Assembly: GCF_040717535.1 (NCBI RefSeq)
Contig: NZ_JBFEFI010000003.1
Span: forward strand, 690,001 to 754,000
DNA: 64,000 bases
Direction of reading: 5' to 3'
Source of the DNA: Thalassoglobus sp. JC818
GTDB lineage: Bacteria > Planctomycetota > Planctomycetia > Planctomycetales > Planctomycetaceae
Shown here piece by piece: positions 10,128-19,724 of the stretch (position 1 is the stretch's first letter; the number at the start of each line of letters is the position of its first letter). Under the pieces are notes generated by a model, which was given only the letters and a program-made list of their open reading frames with translations, ran no database searches and had not been told where the DNA came from. Position numbers and translations under genes: made by a program.

Positions 10128-11921
10128 ATGACAACTGAACCGACCTCTCTGGGCTCTGATCCCAACGAATCGCAATCGACGCGGAAAATGACCGTCGGCC
10201 TGTGGGGCGTGTTGGCGATCCTGCTTCTGCTCAATGTGCCTGTTGTCTTGTGCTTACACCTGACGTGTGATTCTGCTCTCTATGATCTGCAAGCGCAGTG
10301 TGCCTTCGATGGTGGAGTTCTCTATCGGGATATGATCGAACCCAATTTTCCGGGGATCGTTTGGATACACATGCTCATCCGCTCGATTTCTGGATGGTCG
10401 AGCGTGGCACTCCGGGCGGTTGATCTCTTCGTTGTCGCTGGGATTGTGGCTGTCCTCGGAAGTCTGATTCGCAAACCGAAGGAGTCGCTGTTCAGCTTAC
10501 GAATGGGTTTCGTGGCTGTCTCAATCTTTGCTTTGCATCTCGGACTTTTGGAGTGGTGTCACTGTCAGCGTGATTTGTGGATGCTCCTTCCGTGTCTTCT
10601 CGCGACACAGGTCCGGCTTTATCGATGGAATAAACATCGGCAAGAGGCGAAGGTCTCAAGACTCCTGACGAGCAGTTTCTCGGAAGGATGTCTCTGGGCG
10701 ATTGCATTCTGGATCAAACCTCACATCGCGGTGCCTGCTGTGCTGGTGATCGCGATGTCCTACTGCTTCGCAGGAACGTTGAAAACCAAGGTTCGCGATG
10801 CTGGAGGCGTCCTAGCTGGCGGTTTGCTCATCGGGCTTCTGGGAATTCTGTGGATGATTCAGACCGGAGCTTGGGAACCGTTTTGGGTGATGCAGCTGGA
10901 GTGGAATCCGGAGTACCTGAGGATCGGTCGAAGCAAAACGACCTGGAGCAAGCTCGAAGAAATTTGGTGGGCTTTTTCTCCCTGGAACTGGTTTCATCTG
11001 GTAGCGGTTTGCCTCACTGTGCAAACGATGGCACGCTTCTTTCGCAATCTCGAGCGTCACCAGCTTTCAGCGAGTGAAGTGACCCGATCGCAAATGGGGC
11101 AATTGCTGTTGATGGCTCTTTACACAGGGTGGGTCATCCAAACGCTGACTCTGCAGTTCCCGTTTATGTATGTGCATGTCCCCTGCATCATTCTGGCGAT
11201 TGGAGTGTCGGGGACGATGAATGTGAGCCTGGAGTACCGACCGATGGTGACAGCCTTCGCGACGTTTCTGCTGGTGCTCATGGGAATTTCTTCCCCGATT
11301 CTGTCGCCAACTCGAATTGCGAACTGGAAAGCCTGCGTCACAGAAGGCCCAACGCCGGAGGTTCGGTCTCGCATTCAAATTGAACCCGATCCCGATTGGG
11401 AACATCTCGAGCCGGTGATTGAGTTCCTTGCTCAGAAGAACCTGCAAGATGGAGAAGTCACTGCATACAGCAACAATCTCGTGCTGCTGTACTCACAGCT
11501 TGGGCTTCGGCCTTCGACTCGCTATGTGTTCCTCGATGTGTTGATTCGCCTGTTTCATAGCAAACACGGCGAAATTCATGACACTCTGGAGACCTGTCAG
11601 CATCGGTATGTGGTGTCTTCTCTGCGGGATGCTGGGATGACGAAAGAAGCAATCGCGACCCCCGAAGATCCGCAAACACGTCTTCCTGAAGCCTTCCCGG
11701 AAAGCGCACTGAAGACCTTCCCGTTCACGCAGCCTGTCGTCTTCCGATCCGACCATTACCTCGTTCACGAAGTCACCGAGCCAGTCGGAGAATTGGCGAC
11801 GAAGCATCTCAAAGACTTTCCAGATGCTTCAGACGAAGAACACGTTGAAGAGTCGGTGCAGCACGAAGATCTCGGTCAGGTCAGCTCAGATGTGGCAACT
11901 GCAATCAGTCTTCACGAGTGA
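10128..11921 (+). CDS. Multi-pass membrane protein, GT-C (ArnT/PMT-like) glycosyltransferase candidate
   Basis: 597 residues. A short polar N terminus precedes a hydrophobic region (about 23-400) with roughly nine or ten transmembrane segments, then a soluble C-terminal part with an acidic tail. The first loop reads CAFDGGVLYRDMIEPNFPG, resembling the acidic first periplasmic loop of GT-C transferases that use polyprenyl-phosphate sugars. I cannot assign donor or acceptor. It lies near a polyprenyl-type glycosyltransferase on the opposite strand, so a role in envelope or protein glycosylation is possible. Confidence 0.6.
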   Translation: MTTEPTSLGSDPNESQSTRKMTVGLWGVLAILLLLNVPVVLCLHLTCDSALYDLQAQCAFDGGVLYRDMIEPNFPGIVWIHMLIRSISGWSSVALRAVDLFVVAGIVAVLGSLIRKPKESLFSLRMGFVAVSIFALHLGLLEWCHCQRDLWMLLPCLLATQVRLYRWNKHRQEAKVSRLLTSSFSEGCLWAIAFWIKPHIAVPAVLVIAMSYCFAGTLKTKVRDAGGVLAGGLLIGLLGILWMIQTGAWEPFWVMQLEWNPEYLRIGRSKTTWSKLEEIWWAFSPWNWFHLVAVCLTVQTMARFFRNLERHQLSASEVTRSQMGQLLLMALYTGWVIQTLTLQFPFMYVHVPCIILAIGVSGTMNVSLEYRPMVTAFATFLLVLMGISSPILSPTRIANWKACVTEGPTPEVRSRIQIEPDPDWEHLEPVIEFLAQKNLQDGEVTAYSNNLVLLYSQLGLRPSTRYVFLDVLIRLFHSKHGEIHDTLETCQHRYVVSSLRDAGMTKEAIATPEDPQTRLPEAFPESALKTFPFTQPVVFRSDHYLVHEVTEPVGELATKHLKDFPDASDEEHVEESVQHEDLGQVSSDVATAISLHE

Positions 11922-11995
11922 TCCACGATTGAATTCTCATCGAGACCGGCTGTCTTTGCTTTTCTGAATGGCAGCCAATCGAGACTCTGTAGACT

Positions 11996-13087
11996 CTAGA
12001 TTTCGAGTTCCACCAGTTGCGGTGAAGAGTTTGGAGCTGGCAATTCCTCGGCCATTTCTTCCGGCGTCAATCGCGGCGATCCGAACAGCGTTGTCCAGGC
12101 GGATGATGCAAACCCGGAGAGTGTTCCAAACGTCGCATCCACCGCTGAGGGTTCATACCCACAGTGGACCATACAGTCCTGACAGCGTTCGTTGCCGCTG
12201 GCGCGTCCGTATTGATCCCAGTCGACGGTATTCATCAGCTCTTCGAATGTCTCAGCGTATCCATCCTGCAGCAGGTAGCACGGTTTCTGCCATCCGAACA
12301 GGTTGTAGGTCGGGTTGCCCCACGGTGTGCACTCGAGGTCCCATTTGCCTTTGAGGAATTCGATGAACAAAGGCGACTGGTTAAAGACCCAGCGACGCTT
12401 CGCGTTCCCGAGAATCTTTCGGAACAGGTTGATTGTTCCGGTGCGTGACAGAAAGTGTTCCTGATCGGGAGCTTTTTCGTACTGGTAACCCGGCGACAAC
12501 ATCATCCCTTCGACTCCGAGATCCATGAGGATGTCGAACATCTCTCGGAGGCGCTGCGGGTCGGCGTTGCTGAAGACGGTCGTGTTCGTCGTGACTCGAA
12601 ACCCCTTCTTGACAGCTGTTTCAATCGCAGCAATCGCGACATCATAAACACCGTCACGACAGACTGCGTGGTCGTGGTCTTCGCGAGTTCCATCGAGGTG
12701 AACCGAAAACGACAAGTGCTTCGACGGCTTGAATCGGTGCAGATGCTTCTCGAGGAGAATCGCGTTTGTGCACAGGTAGATGTACTTTCCGCGAGCGACG
12801 AGTTCGTCGACGATCTTGTCGATGTCGGGATGCAGGAGCGGTTCGCCCCCCGGAATCGAGACGATCGGTGCTCCACATTCTTCAACAGCCCGCACACACT
12901 CTTCCACCGAAAGATGCCGTTTGAGCGTTTCGGCAGGGTATTGAATTTTACCGCAACCAGCGCAGGCCAGATTGCAGCGGAACAATGGTTCGAGCATCAA
13001 GACCAGTGGATACCGCTTGCGTCCACGGAGCTTTTGCTTCAGCACGTACGAAGCCACGGTCCACATTTGGGATACGGGGACTGCCAT
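11996..13087 (-). CDS. hpnH: Hopanoid biosynthesis radical SAM protein (adenosyl-hopene synthase)
   Basis: 363 residues. The radical SAM [4Fe-4S] motif is C38-N-L-A-C42-A-G-C45, preceded by [20 protein letters not shown] is the SAM-binding GGE region. The C-terminal DUF3463 part has the cysteine-rich [16 protein letters not shown]. HpnH joins the 5'-deoxyadenosyl group to diploptene, the first step to C35 bacteriohopanepolyols at the membrane. The N-terminal MAVPVSQM is typical of the family. No other hopanoid gene (shc, hpnG) is nearby, so the pathway is dispersed. Confidence 0.95.
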   Translation of the reverse strand: MAVPVSQMWTVASYVLKQKLRGRKRYPLVLMLEPLFRCNLACAGCGKIQYPAETLKRHLSVEECVRAVEECGAPIVSIPGGEPLLHPDIDKIVDELVARGKYIYLCTNAILLEKHLHRFKPSKHLSFSVHLDGTREDHDHAVCRDGVYDVAIAAIETAVKKGFRVTTNTTVFSNADPQRLREMFDILMDLGVEGMMLSPGYQYEKAPDQEHFLSRTGTINLFRKILGNAKRRWVFNQSPLFIEFLKGKWDLECTPWGNPTYNLFGWQKPCYLLQDGYAETFEELMNTVDWDQYGRASGNERCQDCMVHCGYEPSAVDATFGTLSGFASSAWTTLFGSPRLTPEEMAEELPAPNSSPQLVELEI

Positions 13088-13320
13088 TGATCCAGGTCAC
13101 TTTTCGAAGGGGACAAAACAATCGAGAGATTTGATCGCCAGTGATAGCAGGTCCAGCGCCTGTCGTCAGCGCGAATCGCACGTCGAATTCGCGGATTCGC
13201 CACTCTCACAGAACAGGCGGCAACATGGAGAATGAGGGTATTCAAGCGACTCCGAAAGACATATTCTCCAGCGTTGATTCAATTCTCATTGGCCAAGTCC
13301 CTCGGTTTGGAGTTTTCGCA

Positions 13321-13734
13321 ATGGCAGCAAAGAAGTCGGAGAAGTCAAAAAACGGCAACCAAAAGGCGGGTTCGAAGTCGCGCAGCCCGGTCGAAAGAAT
13401 CGTCGTCTGGGGCGGGATTCTGTTGTTGCTCGCCCTTGTGGCAACAGAGGGATACGCTCGGTACAGCTACACGACTTCTCTGGAAAAGCTGCGGATCGCT
13501 CTGCAAGAGGATGAAGTTGGCGATCAAGATCCTTTGACGGTGGATCAGGCCAAGAGCATGATCGTCGGTTTCCCCAAAGAGTCGACAGCGGGGAATCAGC
13601 TGACCTTTCAGTTCCGAGGCTTGATCAAAGACTTCGGATCGATCCATCTCACCTTCGATCCCAACCAGATGAACATCATCGGACTGGAAACCGAACAGGT
13701 GGAAGAAGAGCCGGTCGAAGAAGTGGCAGAGTGA
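13321..13734 (+). CDS. Small single-pass membrane protein of unknown function
   Basis: 137 residues beginning MAAKKSEKSKNG, with a lysine-rich cytoplasmic N terminus, one transmembrane helix at about 24-46 (IVVWGGILLLLALVATEGYA), a soluble region, and a strongly acidic C terminus (EEEPVEEVAE). I chose the ATG at 13321, with GGAG about 10 bases upstream, over a longer frame from 13141 whose extra 60 residues look non-coding. No family recognised. It stands alone between hpnH (divergent) and the catalase gene. Confidence 0.65.
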   Translation: MAAKKSEKSKNGNQKAGSKSRSPVERIVVWGGILLLLALVATEGYARYSYTTSLEKLRIALQEDEVGDQDPLTVDQAKSMIVGFPKESTAGNQLTFQFRGLIKDFGSIHLTFDPNQMNIIGLETEQVEEEPVEEVAE

Positions 13735-13930
13735 TCGATTCAGTTTTGAACACGATTTCCAGAGTGATGTGACGCAGTCAATTGAGTCCCGTGAAGAATT
13801 CGGATCCAGATGCTCGATGCGTTTTGTGCATGGATTGTATGTGAATGTTTCATTGGATGCATCGATGTGACGTGGCTATGCTGTTCTGACTGAGACGCTT
13901 TTTCTTCAAGCAAGCGAGGAGAGGAACACA

Positions 13931-15385
13931 ATGGAAAACAAGCCGACTTTGACGACATCTGGCGGAGCCCCGATCGCAGACAATCAGAACTCGGAGACTG
14001 CCGGGCCACGTGGTCCGCTGCTGATGCAGGATTATCAGTTGATCGAGAAGCTTGCTCATCAGAATCGGGAGCGAATTGCTGAACGGGCTGTGCATGCGAA
14101 GGGCTGGGGAGCGTACGGGACCTTCACCGTCACGCATGACATCACTCGATTCACACGGGCGAAGATCTTTTCCGAAGTTGGAAAAGAGACCGAGATGATC
14201 GCTCGCTTCTCAACTGTCGCTGGCGAACGCGGAGCAGCGGATGCTGAACGCGACGTGCGCGGGTTTGCTCTCAAGTTTTACACTGAAGAGGGAAACTGGG
14301 ATCTCGTTGGCAACAACACTCCGGTCTTCTTCGTCCGCGATCCGTACAAGTTCCCGGACTTCATTCACACCCAGAAACGCCATCCCAAGACGAACTTGCG
14401 CTCGCCCACCGCGATGTGGGATTTCTGGTCACTCTCGCCGGAGTCGTTGCATCAGGTCACCATTCTGATGTCCGACCGGGGGCTTCCGACGGACGTGCGG
14501 CACATGAACGGTTACGGAAGTCACACTTACAGCTTCATCAATCATGACAACGAACGCTTCTGGGTGAAGTTTCATTTCAAGACTTTTCAGGGGCATCGTC
14601 ACTGGACGAATGCCGAGGCTGAGGAAGTCGTCGGAAAAACTCGCGAATCGACTCAGGAGGATCTCTTTTCTTCGATCGAAAACGGAGACTTTCCCAAGTG
14701 GAGAGTTTGCGTGCAGGTGATGCCGGAAGAGGAAGCGGACAAGACTCCTTACAATCCGTTCGACTTGACTAAAGTCTGGCCACACGGTGACTACCCGTTG
14801 ATTGATGTCGGGGTGATGGAGTTGAATCGCAATCCGCAGAATTACTTTGCGGAGATCGAACAGGCTGCGTTCTCTCCCTCGAACAAGGTTCCAGGAATCG
14901 GTTTCTCTCCGGACAAGATGCTTCAAGCGAGAATCTTTTCTTACGCGGATGCTCATCGTCATCGCCTCGGGACGCACTACGAATCGCTGCCGGTCAACAC
15001 TCCCAAGTGCCCGGTTCATCACTACCACAAAGATGGGCAGATGAATTTTGCGTGTCACAATGCGAACGCTGATGCTTACTACGAGCCGAATTCGTTCGGA
15101 GGACCTGTCGAACGTCCCGAGTTTAAAGAGCCGCCGCTTAAGATCTCAGGAGATGCGGACCGGTATGATCATCGCGAGGGGAACGACGACTACTCGCAAC
15201 CGCGTGCTTTGTTCAATCTGTTCAACGACGATCAGAAGAATCGCCTGTTTTCGAACATCGCCGATGCCATGCAGGGAGTTCCCGACTTTATCGTGGAACG
15301 CCAACTCGGCCACTTCGAGAAAGTTCATCCGGACTATGCGGAAGGCGTGAAGAAGGCTCTGGCGAGTAAGTCAGAGCAGTCGTGA
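13931..15385 (+). CDS. katA: Monofunctional heme catalase (small-subunit type)
   Basis: 484 residues, the usual length of small-subunit catalases. Conserved stretches are [15 protein letters not shown] (catalytic histidine), [12 protein letters not shown] (distal Asn region), [13 protein letters not shown], and the proximal heme-ligand motif [15 protein letters not shown] with its tyrosine. It breaks hydrogen peroxide into water and oxygen in the cytosol. No signal peptide. GAGGAG lies upstream of the ATG. A hairpin follows the gene. Confidence 0.95.
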   Translation: MENKPTLTTSGGAPIADNQNSETAGPRGPLLMQDYQLIEKLAHQNRERIAERAVHAKGWGAYGTFTVTHDITRFTRAKIFSEVGKETEMIARFSTVAGERGAADAERDVRGFALKFYTEEGNWDLVGNNTPVFFVRDPYKFPDFIHTQKRHPKTNLRSPTAMWDFWSLSPESLHQVTILMSDRGLPTDVRHMNGYGSHTYSFINHDNERFWVKFHFKTFQGHRHWTNAEAEEVVGKTRESTQEDLFSSIENGDFPKWRVCVQVMPEEEADKTPYNPFDLTKVWPHGDYPLIDVGVMELNRNPQNYFAEIEQAAFSPSNKVPGIGFSPDKMLQARIFSYADAHRHRLGTHYESLPVNTPKCPVHHYHKDGQMNFACHNANADAYYEPNSFGGPVERPEFKEPPLKISGDADRYDHREGNDDYSQPRALFNLFNDDQKNRLFSNIADAMQGVPDFIVERQLGHFEKVHPDYAEGVKKALASKSEQS

Positions 15386-15411
15386 GGATAGTCTTCGATA
15401 CCTGAAGATAT

Positions 15412-15460
15412 TGCCCGTCGCGGAGTGAATCGCAGATCGTGATCGCTACCTCGACGGGCA
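15412..15460 (+). terminator. Candidate terminator hairpin after catalase
   Basis: A 9-bp perfect inverted repeat, TGCCCGTCG (15412-15420) with CGACGGGCA (15452-15460), followed by CTCTTT. The 31-base loop is long for a classical terminator but contains GATCGTGATC, which may fold further. It lies 26 bases after the catalase stop and just before the tandem repeat. Confidence 0.45.
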
Positions 15461-15464
15461 CTCT

Positions 15465-15540
15465 TTAATGCAGTCCCTACTACTTAATGCAGTCCCTACT
15501 ACTTAATGCAGTGCCTACTACTTAATGCAGTGCCTACTAC
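15465..15540. repeat. 19-bp tandem repeat, four copies
   Basis: Four head-to-tail copies of TTAATGCAGTSCCTACTAC (S = C or G) at 15465-15483, 15484-15502, 15503-15521 and 15522-15540. The first two copies have C and the last two G at the variable position, as if a pair had been duplicated or a change spread. The last copy contributes the TAG stop (15537-15539 on the minus strand) of the BtuF-like gene. It has no hairpin character. It lies between the 3' ends of convergent genes. Confidence 0.95.
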
Positions 15541-16475
15541 CGCGATTCGCAGGGAGTGACTTCGTTGAGTCGCAGCCATCCGGTACCGTGATGGGTCTCT
15601 GCTTCTTCGTGCAAAATCTCTTCGAGAATCTCCGCCGACTCAACAACACGTGGGCCCGGCCGATTGAAGTACTGGTTTCCATCGGTCAAATAGACGCGGT
15701 CATTGCGAACAGCTTTGAGGTTCTTCCATTCCGGACGATTGAGGAGCAGGTCGAGTTCCTGAGCGGTTCGCTCGATGTCAAATCCGCATGGCATGACAGC
15801 GATGACATCAGGGTCCAGCTCAGCGAGTTCTTCCCATCGCTGATATGGCGAATGCTTGCCGACCTCCGCCATGATGGCCTTCCCGCCAGCAATTTCGACG
15901 AGTTCCGGAACCCAATTGCCAGCGATCATCAACGGTTCCAGCCACTCCACGCAAGCGATCGTCGGAGTTGAAGGGCGATTGGCGTTTCGAGTTTGAATCT
16001 CGCGAAGTCGCTCTTTGAGCTTGGCATTCAGGTTTGCGCCAGCTTGCGGGTCGTCGAGAGCGACAGCGACTTTTTCGATATCTTTCCAGACGTCATCGAG
16101 CTGCATCGGTTCGCATGCGACGATTTCTGGATTCGAATCGACGAACTCACAAACGGCAGCTTGCACGTCCTTGAGATTGACCGCACAGACCTCGCATTGG
16201 GTCTGCGTGATGATCACTGTTGGCTCGAGTTGTTCCAACTGATCTTTGAACACCGCGTAAACGGAGAGTGCCTCTCGAACTGCGTTTTTGACAGCGACAT
16301 CAATTTCGAGGCTCGTGCCTGAGACATCGATGCGTGGTTCCGAGCAGACCGGAAGATCAACAACATTCGCGGGGAAATCACACTCGTGCGATCGACCAAC
16401 GAGTTGATCCTGGTACCCGAGTGCCGCCACGATTTCCGTTGCACTGGCAATCAGGCTGACGATCCGGTGAGACAT
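15537..16475 (-). CDS. BtuF-like corrinoid-binding protein lacking a signal peptide
   Basis: 312 residues of the helical-backbone periplasmic-binding-protein fold used for B12 and siderophores. It starts directly with MSHRIVSLIASATEIVAALG, which is the first strand of the mature domain, so there is no leader and the protein is probably cytosolic. Other family segments are LVGRSHECDFP, ITQTQCEVCAV, IACVEWLEPLMIAGNWVPEL and DPDVIAVMPCGF. It is the last gene of the riboswitch-led operon, 184 bases behind the DUF6580 gene. Leaderless BtuF-like proteins with a QCxxC motif are known neighbours of DUF71 genes. Its stop codon lies within the last copy of the 19-bp repeat. Corrinoid binding is inferred. 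Confidence 0.85.
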   Translation of the reverse strand: MSHRIVSLIASATEIVAALGYQDQLVGRSHECDFPANVVDLPVCSEPRIDVSGTSLEIDVAVKNAVREALSVYAVFKDQLEQLEPTVIITQTQCEVCAVNLKDVQAAVCEFVDSNPEIVACEPMQLDDVWKDIEKVAVALDDPQAGANLNAKLKERLREIQTRNANRPSTPTIACVEWLEPLMIAGNWVPELVEIAGGKAIMAEVGKHSPYQRWEELAELDPDVIAVMPCGFDIERTAQELDLLLNRPEWKNLKAVRNDRVYLTDGNQYFNRPGPRVVESAEILEEILHEEAETHHGTGWLRLNEVTPCESR

Positions 16476-16659
16476 CTTGAACTCGCTTTTATTGAAGCTT
16501 TGAACGCACTCGCATTGCAGGAATTGATTGATCGCGGTGAAGTCTTGCTCACCAGTGATCTGCGATGACAGAAAACGGAGCGAGCAACTTCATCAGGAAA
16601 GAACGCGATGACCGCCGGGGCCGAACGCGTCTCTCCGAGATGAGTGAGAATCAAAAGAG

Positions 16660-17343
16660 TTATGTGCTTTGCGCTGGAGCCAGAGTATTCGCTGAACGTG
16701 CTGCTGGAGCCATCAGGCTGACGCACATTGGGCTGAAGAGAACCGCACTAAACAAACCTGTCGCGATCAGTGAGTTTCTGAGAGTTGGAAGTGCTGCGAT
16801 GTAGCACGCGAGAAGGCCTTGAGCATTCTGTGGGTAAGTCGTAGATCCGAGCCAGACGGCGTAGTTTGTGATCAGGTAAAACGAAAGGCAACTTGCAATC
16901 CCGGCGAAAGCAATGTGTTGAACTCGGCGGTGATTTCGCAGGAAAAATCCAATGGCTGCACAGAGAGCAAGTGCCCCGTAGACGACGAACTGGTCGACTC
17001 CGTAAAACGCCCAGTCGGCTTTTCCGGTGACTGCCCAGATTCCGAGATCAGCAACCAGCATCAATCCCATTGGGATGAGCAAAGCTGAGACGCGGGATTG
17101 GTAGAACGCTCCGCCAAATAGGCAGACTGCGAACATCGGCGTGAAATTCCAGGGGTAGATGGCGAAGTTCTTCTCGACATCCATTCCGTACTGGAAAAGA
17201 ATGTACGGCAACAGCTTCACAAGAATCGTGTACACGAGGATGAAAGCCACCCAGTTCCAGTGGAGAACACTTTTCGAAGTCGAAGGCTGACTGTCGGAAG
17301 ACGGTTGCGAAAGATCTGTCGGTGTAGATGCTGGATTGTTCAT
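16660..17343 (-). CDS. DUF6580-family multi-pass membrane protein (putative transporter)
   Basis: 227 residues. A polar N terminus is followed by about six transmembrane helices. It has DUF6580 features: WNFTPMFAVCLFGGAFY and a helix ending LITNYAVWL, followed by YPQNAQGLLACYIAALP. The topology resembles small S-component-type transport proteins, and the family is annotated as putative transport. The start overlaps the stop of the DUF71 gene as ATGA (17340-17343), so the two are coupled. Given the B12 riboswitch upstream and the BtuF-like gene downstream, I infer a corrinoid or cobinamide permease role. Confidence 0.8.
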   Translation of the reverse strand: MNNPASTPTDLSQPSSDSQPSTSKSVLHWNWVAFILVYTILVKLLPYILFQYGMDVEKNFAIYPWNFTPMFAVCLFGGAFYQSRVSALLIPMGLMLVADLGIWAVTGKADWAFYGVDQFVVYGALALCAAIGFFLRNHRRVQHIAFAGIASCLSFYLITNYAVWLGSTTYPQNAQGLLACYIAALPTLRNSLIATGLFSAVLFSPMCVSLMAPAARSANTLAPAQST

Positions 17344-18041
17344 ATGTTCGAGGCTCCTGCTGTCGCTGATTGATGGTGAGACAAAGTTATCTCTCGAAAG
17401 AGAAACTGTCTATCGTAGTGAAATTCGCCAAACTCGATGGCCAGGGATGCTTCCATTTGCGGAGCATCCACAAGAAGTGAGTGAAATTCCCCGTTTTCAC
17501 CGCATGGATCGATGGAATCGGGTAAGTCTTTGAGAAAGTCTCGGTCGATCTCACGACCGCAAAACGCTTCCGGAAGACGCTCGGTATCGACGCAGCATGT
17601 CACCGCGCGAAATCCCCTCTCAATGAATTCTTGAGCGAGCTCCGAAGTATCGCGTTCCCAGAGTGGATAGATGGCTGTCATTCCGACTTGTTCGACGAGT
17701 CGATCTCGATAGTCACGGATCTCCTGCAAAAAGAGATCACCGAACGCAACAACGGAAACATCTTTCTCACGCCAATCCGTGAGCGCGGTTTGCATCGCTG
17801 CTTCATATCGAGCGTTATCGCATTGAGGATCGATCCAGACTTCGTCTAGGGGGAGACGCAGTTGCCTGGCCTGCTCCTGAATTAATTCGCGTCGAACTCC
17901 GTGCATGGATACACGTTCCACATCACGTGTGAACGTCGTCAACAGAGAGACAACTTCGTAATCGCCTCGCTGTTGGATAGCATCCAGCGCGAGCGCACAA
18001 TCCTTGCCTCCACTCCAGGAGAGGATGCAGGTGCGACTCAT
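17340..18041 (-). CDS. DUF71/COG2102 ATP-pyrophosphatase, B12-salvage type
   Basis: 233 residues. The PP-loop SGGKDC (residues 10-15) and the C-terminal DPCGENGEFHSLLVDAP identify the DUF71/COG2102 (diphthine-ammonia ligase) family, which adenylates a carboxylate for amidation. Archaea and eukaryotes use it for diphthamide; bacteria have no diphthamide. Comparative genomics has predicted that a bacterial subgroup next to btuF homologues works in B12 salvage. The position here, under a cobalamin riboswitch and between membrane and BtuF-like genes, fits that prediction. It overlaps the lipoprotein gene by ATGA (18038-18041) and the DUF6580 gene by ATGA. The exact substrate is not known. Confidence 0.88.
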   Translation of the reverse strand: MSRTCILSWSGGKDCALALDAIQQRGDYEVVSLLTTFTRDVERVSMHGVRRELIQEQARQLRLPLDEVWIDPQCDNARYEAAMQTALTDWREKDVSVVAFGDLFLQEIRDYRDRLVEQVGMTAIYPLWERDTSELAQEFIERGFRAVTCCVDTERLPEAFCGREIDRDFLKDLPDSIDPCGENGEFHSLLVDAPQMEASLAIEFGEFHYDRQFLFREITLSHHQSATAGASNI

Positions 18042-18421
18042 TCGGTCTCCTCCTGCTTAGCCGCAATTGAATTGTTGACCCCTTGAAATTCAATGCTTTG
18101 TTCTGGCAATGGGCCCTCAAAGCTGAGAGGAGTTCCATGCTTGCGACACTTTCCTACTCCGGGAGTTCGATGGATTTGATCGAGCGGAGGAGCGGGATAC
18201 CAGCGAGCGCATTCGGGGCAGTACATCGCCAATTGAAGGTTTGATCCGGGGTCTTGCGGATTCTCGGAAGGGAGGTGAATTGAAGCAGGAATGGTGAAGG
18301 CCGATCGAGATTTCAAATCGAACGCCACCTGCACTTCGGGCTGTGAAACATTCGCCACCTCCGCGGAGCCGCAACCGGCAGCGAGAATGATGCAAACGCA
18401 AATCAGAGGTTTGATTGACAT
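18038..18421 (-). CDS. Small lipoprotein with CPEC/CxxH motif, in B12 operon
   Basis: 127 residues. A lipoprotein signal ends in LAAG-C17. The mature part contains C68-P-E-C71 and C92-R-K-H95, spacing that suits a zinc-ribbon-like or other metal/heme-type site. No family recognised. I chose the ATG at 18421 because it gives a proper lipoprotein signal; an upstream frame to 18490 adds only non-signal residues. Its stop overlaps the start of the DUF71 gene, so it belongs to the riboswitch operon. It lies 190 bases behind the pseudopilin-like gene. A surface or periplasmic corrinoid-handling role is a guess from position. Confidence 0.75.
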   Translation of the reverse strand: MSIKPLICVCIILAAGCGSAEVANVSQPEVQVAFDLKSRSAFTIPASIHLPSENPQDPGSNLQLAMYCPECARWYPAPPLDQIHRTPGVGKCRKHGTPLSFEGPLPEQSIEFQGVNNSIAAKQEETE

Positions 18422-18611
18422 CGTGAATAGTCCCGACGGAATACGATTGATTGAGAAGCAAGACGCTCTTCGGTGGGCTTTTAGCCGCATGTACTTCGAG
18501 TACTTCGAAGAAGTCCGGAGATCTGCGGATCGGTTAGTTGTTTGAACATGCGTTCGTCGTGAACAACATCAAAGACGCAGATCGTGGCCCGAAGAGCCCG
18601 CCTCAACGAAC

Positions 18612-19547
18612 CTACTTGCGGTCATAGAATTTGTCGGGATTGTCCGTGTCACCGTCAGTCACATGTCCGAGCCGTTTTTCATCCATCAGATTCGCTTGTT
18701 CCTGCAAGACGAAATTCGGTCCGGGGACCTGAATGGAGAAGTTGCGTCCGAAGGTTTCGACATGACCATCGAGGAAGGCAACGTTCGCGGAATCAGAGTG
18801 ACGGAAATGGGTGTTCGGGAAGTTGCGGCTGGGAGCGTCGAGAATCCAGTTTTCCTCGAAGCTGAATTGCGGCGGAGAGAAAGAAGTCATTTTCACTTGT
18901 GCACTGTCAGCGAACGCAATGGTTTGACTCATCGATACCACATCTCGGAAGCGACGTGTCGCTGGTTGCCGACTTGGCTGAGCTGCGTAAGTGGGGGGAT
19001 CCCAACTGATCCCCGAAGACCGGGATAGCTCGTAGCCGTTGAATGCAAATCCGGAAGCTGGCCGGCCGAACCGAACTGTATCCATCTGAGGAGGACCGAA
19101 ATTGGGGCACTGGAATGAGGTGTAACTCGTTTCCATGTACGAAGCCAAAGGGCCTTTTGCATAGTCGAGTTGCTGGGAGATGTCGGTTTCGTCATAGTCA
19201 ACAACGCCAAACCAGAACTGAGCAGTCCCCTGCCCGCCGGAGAAGTTCGTGAGGTAGTTCAATCGCTCGGTGTCTTCGATGACGTATGGCACCATCATCT
19301 CGTAATGCACATCAGCGTAATTGTGGAGTGCGAGAACGATTTGTTTGAGCCGGTTGCGACACTGAGTTCTGCGTGCAGCTTCGCGGGCCTGTTGTACAGC
19401 TGGGAGCAGAAGGGCGATTAGAATGGCAATGATCGCGATGACGACCAGCAATTCGATGAGTGTAAATCCACGCTGAGTCGACAGTTTGCGGGCATAGAAA
19501 GATCGCGGATGCCTTCGCCGCAGGCGAGGCACAAGAGAAGTCCACAT
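18612..19547 (-). CDS. DUF1559 pseudopilin-like protein, first gene after B12 riboswitch
   Basis: 311 residues. A prepilin-type leader and helix ([18 protein letters not shown], residues about 26-43) precede the DUF1559 body. The C-terminal H-x9-DG motif is present ([12 protein letters not shown]). Planctomycetes carry many DUF1559 proteins, mostly of unknown role. GGAG lies 9 bases before the ATG, in the 7-base loop of a small GACAA/TTGTC hairpin. The gene starts about 178 bases below the cobalamin aptamer, so its expression should follow B12 level. A part in corrinoid capture at the cell envelope is inferred from this context only. Confidence 0.88.
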   Translation of the reverse strand: MWTSLVPRLRRRHPRSFYARKLSTQRGFTLIELLVVIAIIAILIALLLPAVQQAREAARRTQCRNRLKQIVLALHNYADVHYEMMVPYVIEDTERLNYLTNFSGGQGTAQFWFGVVDYDETDISQQLDYAKGPLASYMETSYTSFQCPNFGPPQMDTVRFGRPASGFAFNGYELSRSSGISWDPPTYAAQPSRQPATRRFRDVVSMSQTIAFADSAQVKMTSFSPPQFSFEENWILDAPSRNFPNTHFRHSDSANVAFLDGHVETFGRNFSIQVPGPNFVLQEQANLMDEKRLGHVTDGDTDNPDKFYDRK

Positions 19548-19724
19548 GACAATTCTCCGTTGTCAATTGAGTGCATTCTGACGAACCAGCATCCGATCAG
19601 TTCGACAGCGCGTTTAGCCCTATTTATTCGAACCCACTCTGATCTGTTTCGACGCTTTGATCACATGCGAGAACAGACAGGAAGCAGTTTCGTCTCAAGC
19701 AGAGCTAAAACGTTTTCAGCGACG

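Noticed and set aside
15465-15540. CRISPR-like array
   Set aside because: The units are contiguous 19-mers without spacers; it is a simple tandem repeat.
16386-16568. Plus-strand frame ending HLELAFIEALNALALQELID and a short tail
   Set aside because: The end looks protein-like and fills the gap between the DUF6580 and BtuF-like genes, but it has no own start in the gap and half of it is antisense to the BtuF-like gene.
17340-18041. Diphthamide synthase (Dph6) call for the DUF71 protein
   Set aside because: Bacteria lack diphthamide, and the gene sits in a cobalamin-riboswitch operon beside a BtuF-like gene.
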